Shown here: positions 47,622 through 53,355 of the stretch, piece by piece | Position numbering within the stretch: the stretch's first letter is position 1 | How the letters are laid out: every line of letters begins with the position of its first letter | From: Clostridia bacterium | Lineage (GTDB): Bacteria > Bacillota > Clostridia > Peptostreptococcales > Anaerovoracaceae | Assembly: GCA_900766045.1 (NCBI GenBank) | Contig: CAAFTW010000071.1 | Coordinates: 1-53,355, forward strand | Reading direction: 5' to 3' | Length of the DNA: 53,355 nt | Program-made: the position numbers and the translations under genes | The notes under the pieces: model-generated | What the model was told of the DNA's origin: nothing | What the model saw: the letters and a program-made list of their open reading frames with translations, nothing else | Database searches by the model: none

Positions 47622-47660
47622 AAAAAAGAACATATCTGCATTTTCGCTGCAGATATGTTC
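47622..47660 (-). terminator. Terminator of the VTT gene (minus strand)
   Basis: GAACATATCTGCA (47628) and TGCAGATATGTTC (47648-47660) are perfect 13-base arms; on the minus strand TTTTTTATTC follows. A degenerate element head (AAACAAAATTTAC, 47701) lies between this and the VTT stop codon. Confidence 0.92.
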
Positions 47661-47721
47661 TGATGTAAATACAGCCTCCTGATTTTTCGTTTGTGATTCG
47701 AAACAAAATTTACTATCCCGT

Positions 47722-48603
47722 CTATGAAATCTTCTGGTAAAGCTGATCAATAAAACGGTTTAAAGTTTTTCTCTTAATGAAGCAGATCAGTATGATCATC
47801 AGTACGGCCACTCCGAGTACTGCCATTACCTTATAGTTCCGGTCGTAGTACATGGCGCCGAAGATCAGGCTTCCCAGCATACCTGGTGTCCTTCCGATCA
47901 GGGACAGCAGGATGAAGGGTCTGGCTTTCATGTCTGATATCCCGGCAATGTAGCAGCAGATATCCTTTGGTGTACCCGGAATCAGATACATGAAGAAGGT
48001 TGCGATGTAGGCTTTTTCGCTGTTCATCATTTTCCTGTATTTTTCAAGTTTATCTGGCTTGATGAACAGAGAAAGGGCGTCTTCGCCAAGAAATTTTGCC
48101 ACATAATAGGTGATCCCCGTACCGAGTGCAGCGCCTCCAACAGAAAGCAGCAGACCCGGAATCACGCCGAACAGGTATCCGGCGGCAAACTGGAAGACTT
48201 CTCCCGGCAGAAAACTGACCAGAATCTGCAGGATCTGCGCGACGATATAGATGAGATAACTCTTCCCCTTATAGACACGCAGATAGTGAACGATCGTGGA
48301 AAAAGATTTCATGTCTGTGATGATGTGCCGCTGGCAGAATAATATATATGCCGGAATTCCAATCAGTATGCCGATCAGAATCAGCATTTTCAGAATGGCT
48401 GCAGCCTTCCTTCTGCCCGTCAGCCTGACCGCAGATGATGCAGAGGAGGAAGCCTCTGCGGCAGCTCTCCCCTGCTCTTTTTCTTTCCCGTTTTTCATAT
48501 TTTCTTTATGATCCGCTTTGAAGGTCTTTTCATCCAGAGAGTGTTCTGATGCATGATTCTTCTCCGGAGATGCGGATTCTGACGTCATTTTTTTATGTTT
48601 CAT
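47722..48603 (-). CDS. VTT/TVP38-DedA-like membrane protein
   Basis: 293 residues from ATG 48603; an in-frame TTG seven codons earlier (48624) is less likely. The first ~75 residues are charged and low in complexity (EKNHASEHSLDEKTFKADH, MKNGKEKEQGRAAAEASSS), then come about six membrane segments with the VTT domain: FLPGEVFQFAAGYLFGVIPG, SVGGAALGTGITYYVAKFLG and YLIPGTPKDICCYIAGIS. VTT/DedA proteins are thought to scramble lipids or move polyprenyl-phosphate carriers across the membrane. The long charged cytosolic N-terminus is unusual for the family. Confidence 0.88.
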   Translation of the reverse strand: MKHKKMTSESASPEKNHASEHSLDEKTFKADHKENMKNGKEKEQGRAAAEASSSASSAVRLTGRRKAAAILKMLILIGILIGIPAYILFCQRHIITDMKSFSTIVHYLRVYKGKSYLIYIVAQILQILVSFLPGEVFQFAAGYLFGVIPGLLLSVGGAALGTGITYYVAKFLGEDALSLFIKPDKLEKYRKMMNSEKAYIATFFMYLIPGTPKDICCYIAGISDMKARPFILLSLIGRTPGMLGSLIFGAMYYDRNYKVMAVLGVAVLMIILICFIKRKTLNRFIDQLYQKIS

Positions 48604-48708
48604 CAGTCTTCCGCCTTCTTTCAAGTTATCTTATATCTAGCTGAGACTTCCGGTCCGGATACTGCGTGACAGATGCAGACAGTCCCGCATATGCCGGCCG
48701 GGTTTCTC

Positions 48709-48730
48709 CTTGCGCGGGTTAATTTTGTCC
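48709..48730 (-). repeat. Dispersed element copy 7, overlapping a stop codon
   Basis: Minus strand AGGACAAAATTA then ACCCGCGCAAGGAG. The GGACAAAATTAA part encodes the last residues (GQN, stop) of the minus-strand lyase gene, so gene end and element share bases. Confidence 0.62.
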
Positions 48731-50068
48731 TTCTGGAATCTGTACCAGACCATCGTGCAGAAGCCGGCTCAGGGACATCATTACGCCCAGCTTGGAATGT
48801 TCGTAGGTCAGACCGCCCTGGAAGTAGACGATGTACGGCGGGCGGATCGGCGCGTCTGCGGACAGTTCGATGGAGGAACCCTGCACGAATGCGCCTGCCG
48901 CCATGACGACCTGATCTTCGTAGCCCGGCATATCCCACGGCTCCGGGGAAACGTAGGAATCTACCGCGGCTGCTGCCTGCACGCCCTGACAGAAGGCAAC
49001 GACGGCTTCCGGTGATCCCAGTTTCACGCTCTGGATAATGTCGCTTCTGACATCCGTCAGGGATGGGCAGATCTCATATCCCAGATCATGGTAGACCTGA
49101 CCGCAGAGAATCGCGCCTTTTGCGGCGTTTACGGTGACAGCCGGCGCTTCAAACAGGCCCTGCAGGATGGTTCTGGACTGGCCGAACATCAGACCGCACT
49201 CTCCGCCGATTCCCGGGCAGGTTAACCTGTATGAGATACGGTCCACCAATTCTTTCCTGCCGACAACGTATCCGCCGGAAAGCGCCAGGCCGCCGCCCGG
49301 GTTCTTTATGAGGGATCCGGCCATGATGTCGGTGCCCACGTCGGTCGGTTCCAGGGTGTCCAGAAATTCTCCGTAGCAGTTGTCGGCCATGGTGATGATG
49401 TCCGGGCGGACGCTGTGGACGGCCTCATTGAAGGCTCTGACCTGGTCGATACCGATTGCCTTTCTCCAGGAATAGCCGGTGGAGCGCTGGATGCAGCACA
49501 TCTTCGTGTTCGGCTTGATGGCTTTCTTCACGCCCTCCAGATCGATGCTTCCGTCCGGAAGAAGATCCACCTGGTCGTACTGGATGCCGAACTCCTTCAG
49601 GGAGCCCATGCCTTCGCCGCGGATGCCGATGACGTCTTCCAGGGTGTCGTAAGGGCCGCCGCTGCAGTAGATCAGTTCATCGCCCGGACGGAGAATACCC
49701 TGCAGGGTGATGGCAAGCGCGTGAGTTCCATTTACGATCTGCGTCCTGACCAGAGCGGCTTCTGTATGGAACACATCGGAGTAAACCTTTTCAATGCCTT
49801 CGCGGCCCGGGTCGTCATAGCCGTAGCCGGTGTTCCAGTTGAAGTGCATGTCACTGATATTGTTTTTCTGGAATGCGGAGACCACCTTATACTGGTTGTA
49901 TTCCCGGATGCGGTCCAGCGTCTTGAAGCGGTCTTTGACCTTTTTTTCGGCCTTTTCCGTCCAGTCCACGGCACGGGGATCCATGCCGAACTGAGTTTTC
50001 AGTATGTGATCGATGGATCTGCGCATTCCTTCGCTGCTGACACGTTCTTCTCTGCTGCTATTATTCAT
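48719..50068 (-). CDS. Methionine gamma-lyase-like aluminium resistance protein
   Basis: 449 residues of the PLP-dependent family annotated as aluminium resistance protein / methionine gamma-lyase family (YnbB in Bacillus). Cues: QKNNISDMHFNWNTGYGYDD, RTQIVNGTHALAITLQGILR, YCSGGPYDTLEDVIG, the aspartate in TMADNCYGEFLDT and the PLP lysine in MAGSLIKNPGGGLALSGGYV. The real substrate is not settled. Its place beside miaA, mutL and a recombinase is common in Clostridia. GAAGGAAA precedes the ATG. Its last codons coincide with a dispersed element. Confidence 0.93.
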   Translation of the reverse strand: MNNSSREERVSSEGMRRSIDHILKTQFGMDPRAVDWTEKAEKKVKDRFKTLDRIREYNQYKVVSAFQKNNISDMHFNWNTGYGYDDPGREGIEKVYSDVFHTEAALVRTQIVNGTHALAITLQGILRPGDELIYCSGGPYDTLEDVIGIRGEGMGSLKEFGIQYDQVDLLPDGSIDLEGVKKAIKPNTKMCCIQRSTGYSWRKAIGIDQVRAFNEAVHSVRPDIITMADNCYGEFLDTLEPTDVGTDIMAGSLIKNPGGGLALSGGYVVGRKELVDRISYRLTCPGIGGECGLMFGQSRTILQGLFEAPAVTVNAAKGAILCGQVYHDLGYEICPSLTDVRSDIIQSVKLGSPEAVVAFCQGVQAAAAVDSYVSPEPWDMPGYEDQVVMAAGAFVQGSSIELSADAPIRPPYIVYFQGGLTYEHSKLGVMMSLSRLLHDGLVQIPEGQN

Positions 50069-50134
50069 GTTAATAATTTCCTTCCCTCTTCTCGTTTTCT
50101 TAAACCATGCAGGCGCTATGGTTTACTATAATAG

Positions 50135-50156
50135 AATCATGTTAATAAACATGATT
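50135..50156 (-). terminator. Hairpin after the recombinase gene
   Basis: AATCATGTT (50135) and AACATGATT (50148-50156) are perfect 9-base arms just past the recombinase stop on the minus strand; a second AAACCAT/ATGGTTT hairpin lies at 50102-50124. The U-tract is poor. Confidence 0.5.
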
Positions 50157-50158
50157 TC

Positions 50159-51340
50159 TTATCTGTTATACCGGTCAGAATCGATCAGCTGCTGTTCATC
50201 CGTTTTATGGGCATATTCCTCCGATTCTTTCCGCTCTTCTTCCCATTCCATGCCCTTGACCAGGTCGCGGCGGACATGCTCCTTCCGCCGTGCGTAAAGC
50301 TGGGTCGTGGTGACCTGATCGTGATCCAGCAGCGCCGCAACGTCGTAAATCGAATTTCCCCGTCCAATCAGGCTGGTCGCCGCCGTTGCCCTGAGTTTAT
50401 GCGGGCTGTAGCCGGTCCGCCGGCTGGTGTGCATGGCAATGGACGTGTATTTTTTCACGCAGGAACGGATCTGCCGCCCGGTCATCCGGTGATTCTGAAG
50501 CGACAGGAACAGGGCATCCCGGTCTTCCTCATTCAGAAGCTCGTCGTCCGGCCGTTCCTCATTCAGATATTCCTTAATGACCTCCTCCGCCGACCGGTTG
50601 AGAGGCATAACCGATTCCTTTCCGCGCTTTCTGTAAATCTTGAACTCTCCGCGGTCAAAGTTAAAGGAACTCACATTCAGCTGCTGAAGTTCACTGAGTC
50701 TCAGGCCGTAGGTCAGAAAGAGGACCAGAATCGCCTTGTCTCTCTTTTTGGTCTTCTCCCAGTAGCTTTTCTCGTGATTTGTCAGCCCCTCGCCGGTGGT
50801 CACCGCGTCCAGCATGATCATGACTTCATCATCGTTCAGCGCCTTCACCTCGCGCTCTCCCGCCTTCTGCACCCGGATCGGGTTGAATCCGTCCGTTATG
50901 TTCTTCTCCAGCAGGCCGTCCCGGTAAAGCTGCTTGAAGAGCACAGAAAGCGAGGACTTCTTGCGGGCCAGCGTGTAATTCCCGTTCTCATAGATGTAGA
51001 CGTGATCGCCGTGCTGGACCTTATACTGCCGGCACCAGTTCAGGAACTCGTTGACGTCCTGTGCGCGGATCTGCCGAAACTCTTCCAGCGTGACCTTCGA
51101 CGTATCCTCCGCCTTCGTGAAATCCGTTACATTGACCAGATACAGGAAGAAAAAGTGAATGTCCTGCAGATAAGCCAGCTGGGTAGCCGGAAGCACATTT
51201 CCGCGCAGATAGATGAAAAATCCGCGCATCCACTGCGGAAGCTCATTCTCCATCCGTTCGCTTTCCAGAAACAGTTCTTTTTCCTTCTCGACCACGTTAT
51301 CCGGCCGGTCCGTCTTATTATGTATCTTTACCGGCTGCAT
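50159..51340 (-). CDS. Tyrosine recombinase (Xer-like)
   Basis: 393 residues from ATG 51340 (AAGGAGG upstream). N-terminal SAM-like core-binding domain (PQWMRGFFIYLRGNVLPATQ, LAYLQDIHFFFLYL) and a catalytic domain with the expected residues: R in TYGLRLSELQQL, K in IYRKRGKESVMPL, H-x-x-R in SPHKLRATAATSL, and H/Y in LLDHDQVTTTQLYARR. There is no phage or transposon around it and the flanking housekeeping genes are syntenic in Clostridia, so it is probably a chromosomal recombinase of Xer or XerS type rather than an integrase. It begins 91 bases after miaA ends. Confidence 0.92.
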   Translation of the reverse strand: MQPVKIHNKTDRPDNVVEKEKELFLESERMENELPQWMRGFFIYLRGNVLPATQLAYLQDIHFFFLYLVNVTDFTKAEDTSKVTLEEFRQIRAQDVNEFLNWCRQYKVQHGDHVYIYENGNYTLARKKSSLSVLFKQLYRDGLLEKNITDGFNPIRVQKAGEREVKALNDDEVMIMLDAVTTGEGLTNHEKSYWEKTKKRDKAILVLFLTYGLRLSELQQLNVSSFNFDRGEFKIYRKRGKESVMPLNRSAEEVIKEYLNEERPDDELLNEEDRDALFLSLQNHRMTGRQIRSCVKKYTSIAMHTSRRTGYSPHKLRATAATSLIGRGNSIYDVAALLDHDQVTTTQLYARRKEHVRRDLVKGMEWEEERKESEEYAHKTDEQQLIDSDRYNR

Positions 51341-51367
51341 TCTTCTTCCTCCTTTCTTTTTCTGATT

Positions 51368-51389
51368 CGACAAAATTTACCCGGGCAAG
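51368..51389 (+). repeat. Dispersed element copy 8
   Basis: CGACAAAATTT then ACCCGGGCAAG, in the 90-base gap between miaA and the recombinase gene. It faces copy 9 in inverted orientation, with the hairpin GCCTG-CCGGAA-CAGGC between them. Confidence 0.6.
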
Positions 51390-51419
51390 TGGACTCCTGC
51401 CTGCCGGAACAGGCATCGT

Positions 51420-51443
51420 CCTCGCGGAAATCAATTCTGTCCC
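51420..51443 (-). repeat. Dispersed element copy 9, overlapping the miaA stop
   Basis: Minus strand GGGACAGAATTGATTTCC then GCGAGG. Like copy 7 it supplies the last codons (GQN, stop) of the gene on that strand. It is more diverged (GACAGAAT for GACAAAAT). Confidence 0.45.
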
Positions 51444-52390
51444 GCACTTTTCTTTCCAAGAAACGCATCCGTCTCCCGGTAAATCGCATCAAGACAATCA
51501 TCTTCCGTCTCATAACTGCTGATGTTGAACCAGTGCATGTCTTTATAGCGCCGGAACCAGGTCATCTGCCGCTTGGCAAAATGCCTTGTGTTCTTCTTGA
51601 TGAGATCGACGGCTTCATCCAGTGGATACTCTCCTTTCAAATACCCTATAATTTCTTTATACCCGATTCCTTTCATGGAAATATGCTCTTCCTGAAGGCC
51701 CATGTTAAGGAGACTCTTCACTTCATCCAGAAGGCCGGCGTCCATCAGAAGGTCCACCCGGAGGTTGATCCGGTCGTAGAGCTCCTGACGGTCCCTTTCC
51801 AGACCGATCAAGAAGAAATCGTAATCCGGGTTTCGCTTCGGATCCCTGGAGAAATCACGCCATTTTCCGCCGTTTTCCGCGATTTCGATGGCGCGGATCA
51901 CGCGTTTCAGGTTGTTTGGATGGATGTGCGCGGCGGCGTCTGCATCCAGAGTCTCAAGTTTCTGGTGCAGGGCCTCCTTTCCGTGTTCCCTGGCATAGTC
52001 TTCCAGTTCCTTCCTGCGTGCCCGATTTTCCGGCGGGCGGCTGAAATCCAGGTCATAGACGAGGCCGTCCAGGTAAAGGCCGGTGCCGCCTGCAACAACC
52101 GGAAGAAGGCCGCGCTGCGCGATGTCCGCTATGCAGGGCTTTGCCAGCTCTGCGTAGCGCGCCGCAGAAAACGGCTCTCTCGGGTCGATGCAGTCGATCA
52201 GGTGGTGAACAGCCTGCTTCTGTTCTTCCGGAGTCGGTTTTGCGGATCCGATGTCCATGTATTTATAGAGCTGCATGGAATCGCAGGAGACGATCTCTCC
52301 GTGGAACTGATTCGCGATTTTTATGGCGTAATGCGTTTTACCTACAGCCGTCGGTCCGCAGACCGCAATGACTTTCTGCCTGATACTCAT
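51431..52390 (-). CDS. miaA: tRNA dimethylallyltransferase
   Basis: 319 residues from ATG 52390 (GGGAGG seven bases upstream). P-loop VCGPTAVGKTHYAI, then IVSCDSMQLYKYMDIGSAKP, HHLIDCIDP, VVAGGTGLYLDGLVYDL and IRAIEIAENGG are the standard MiaA motifs; WFRRYKDMHWF is near the end. It adds dimethylallyl to A37 of tRNAs reading UNN codons. The minus-strand order mutL-miaA is conserved widely. The last three residues GQN come from bases shared with a dispersed element. Confidence 0.97.
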   Translation of the reverse strand: MSIRQKVIAVCGPTAVGKTHYAIKIANQFHGEIVSCDSMQLYKYMDIGSAKPTPEEQKQAVHHLIDCIDPREPFSAARYAELAKPCIADIAQRGLLPVVAGGTGLYLDGLVYDLDFSRPPENRARRKELEDYAREHGKEALHQKLETLDADAAAHIHPNNLKRVIRAIEIAENGGKWRDFSRDPKRNPDYDFFLIGLERDRQELYDRINLRVDLLMDAGLLDEVKSLLNMGLQEEHISMKGIGYKEIIGYLKGEYPLDEAVDLIKKNTRHFAKRQMTWFRRYKDMHWFNISSYETEDDCLDAIYRETDAFLGKKSAGQN

Positions 52391-52464
52391 GATTCCTCCC
52401 GGGATTTTTTCTGACAAGTATTGATCATTCTATCGGTTTTCCGCTGGATTTTCTCAAATGAATA

Positions 52465-52484
52465 GGGCTGCTCTTTCGCAGCCC
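52465..52484. terminator. Hairpin between mutL and miaA
   Basis: GGGCTGC (52465) pairs with GCAGCCC (ending 52484). No U-tract on the minus strand, so it may be only a weak terminator or an RNA processing structure. Confidence 0.4.
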
Positions 52485-52548
52485 ATACTTGAAATTTATT
52501 ATATCATTTTTCTGCTCTCTGCGCTACTTTCTCCGCGGCCAGACAGAA

Positions 52549-53355
52549 TTACTGAATCCGCTTGAAGAACTTTTCCAGATCGCGCCGTGTGAAGCGGATA
52601 AAGGTCGGCCGGCCGTGCGGACAGCTGAAAGGATTCTTACACTGTGACAGCTGATGGATCAGCGCCTGCATTTCTGCATCCGTCAGCTTTTCATGTGCCT
52701 TGACGGCCCGCTTGCAGGACCTGGTAATCAGCTTGTCGATGACGATGTTATTTTTCATCTGATCTGCCCGTCCCGGGTCGGCTCCTGTCTGGTCCAGAAA
52801 ATCTTTTGCAAAATCCTCCGCCTCGGAAATGGACATGAAGGCCGGGATTTCGCTGATTTTATAAGTATCGGGACCAAAGCCTTCAATCGTGTATCCCATA
52901 TCTTCGAGAGGATGCCGCCAGGAAGCTTCCGCGGCCGTAACTGCAGGCTCCGTATCCAGAATAATCGGCGTCAGGATCGGCTGGCGGACTTTCTTTTCCG
53001 TCAGATAGGCACCGACCAGTTCTTCATAGAAACAGCGTTCGTGGGCCGCATGCTGGTCGAAGAGATAGAATCCATCCGGACCTTCGGCCATGATGTAGGT
53101 ATTGAAAATACAGCCCTTTAATGTCAGGTCGGAAAAGGAAAACGGCGCCGGACCTTCCGGCTGCAGGTCAAAAACCAGAAGCGGATCCTGAGACTTTTCT
53201 TTCTTCGTGGACGCCGCGTCCGCAGAATTCTTCTCCTGCTTTTCAATCTGCTCTTCTTTTTCTTTCCGTCTTTTCTGGAGAATCTCTTTCAGATCCAGCT
53301 GGGAGGCGTAATTCTGCCAGGATTTCAGGGCGGCAGAATCTCCTGCCTTTTCATA
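52549..53355 (-). CDS. mutL: DNA mismatch repair protein MutL, C-terminal part, partial
   Basis: The last 268 codons are in the window; the start lies beyond its right edge. The linker (KEILQKRRKEKEEQIEKQEK) is followed by the MutL dimerisation domain: LKGCIFNTYIMAEGPDGFYL, the endonuclease motif DQHAAHERCFYEEL, and SCKRAVKAHEKLT, CPHGRPTFIRFTRRDLEKFF. The DQHAxHER motif with CPHGRP indicates the nicking form of MutL used in bacteria without MutH. It is upstream of miaA in the same direction. Confidence 0.96.
   Translation of the reverse strand, partial: YEKAGDSAALKSWQNYASQLDLKEILQKRRKEKEEQIEKQEKNSADAASTKKEKSQDPLLVFDLQPEGPAPFSFSDLTLKGCIFNTYIMAEGPDGFYLFDQHAAHERCFYEELVGAYLTEKKVRQPILTPIILDTEPAVTAAEASWRHPLEDMGYTIEGFGPDTYKISEIPAFMSISEAEDFAKDFLDQTGADPGRADQMKNNIVIDKLITRSCKRAVKAHEKLTDAEMQALIHQLSQCKNPFSCPHGRPTFIRFTRRDLEKFFKRIQ

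Noticed and set aside
50207..52414. A 735-codon plus-strand frame across the recombinase and miaA genes
   Set aside because: It is the antisense of two clear genes with full motifs; the long frame comes from their third-position bias.
1..53355. CRISPR arrays, rRNA, tRNA, transposases, phage genes and known riboswitches
   Set aside because: None was found on reading both strands; the only tandem repeat is the 14-base triplicate at 37942, which has no spacers. Short or diverged RNA genes could be missed without a covariance search.

Overview
The window looks like chromosomal DNA of an anaerobic, moderate-G+C Bacillota, most likely class Clostridia (Lachnospiraceae or a related family). The grounds are a single-chain PurL with fused glutaminase domain, a trimeric NADH/ferredoxin-type [FeFe] hydrogenase, 2-enoate-reductase-like flavoenzymes with FeS centres, strong AGGAGG ribosome sites throughout, and the mutL-miaA-recombinase-aluminium-resistance-lyase neighbourhood. 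No rRNA, tRNA, CRISPR array, transposase or phage structural gene was found. The assignment to family is inference.

Layout. 1-5.4 kb: end of a purine operon (purH-purD-purL) and its terminator. 5.4-14.4 kb: single genes (EamA transporter, flavin reductase, XRE membrane regulator, EAL protein, ferritin, metallo-beta-lactamase-rubredoxin fusion, C39-like protein) mixed with gene remnants, including an ABC-F antibiotic-resistance-type gene reduced to its two ends but still preceded by a promoter, a 7-codon leader and an attenuator hairpin. 14.7-19.1 kb: hydrogenase operon hydC-hydB-hydA. 19.3-21.1 kb: ECF sigma factor and zinc-finger membrane anti-sigma with a self-type ECF promoter. 21.2-26.0 kb: a TetR-controlled divergent block (FrnE-like dithiol oxidoreductase, MBL hydrolase, FeS Old-Yellow-Enzyme, nitroreductase), with a palindromic operator inside both promoters; it may have been acquired. 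26.2-33.2 kb: FeS aldo/keto reductase, group II cysteine desulfurase, AhpD-like protein, cyclase and a second FeS Old-Yellow-Enzyme. 33.3-38 kb: small genes (GNAT, DUF1304, CPYC glutaredoxin-like, DUF4230, OsmC, orphan carrier protein) and several long hairpins. 38-43 kb: a 1583-residue GGDEF/EAL protein. 43-44 kb: an internally deleted threonine aldolase and a LexA-box-controlled YneA-like LysM protein. 44.3-47.5 kb: PucR regulator with an alanine/sodium symporter. 47.7-53.4 kb: VTT/DedA-like protein, aluminium-resistance lyase, tyrosine recombinase, miaA and the end of mutL, all on the minus strand.

How they fit together. Much of the accessory content concerns redox and stress: hydrogenase, ferritin, rubredoxin fusion, OsmC, AhpD-like and thiol enzymes, two FeS ene-reductases, and an SOS division inhibitor. 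The MBL-rubredoxin gene and the DUF1304 gene share a near-identical operator-like sequence in their promoter spacers, suggesting one regulator. The most unusual sequence-level signal is a short dispersed intergenic element beginning GGGACAAAAT and ending about 20-25 bases later in CAAG, found in about nine copies across the window, sometimes overlapping stop codons and once arranged as an inverted pair.
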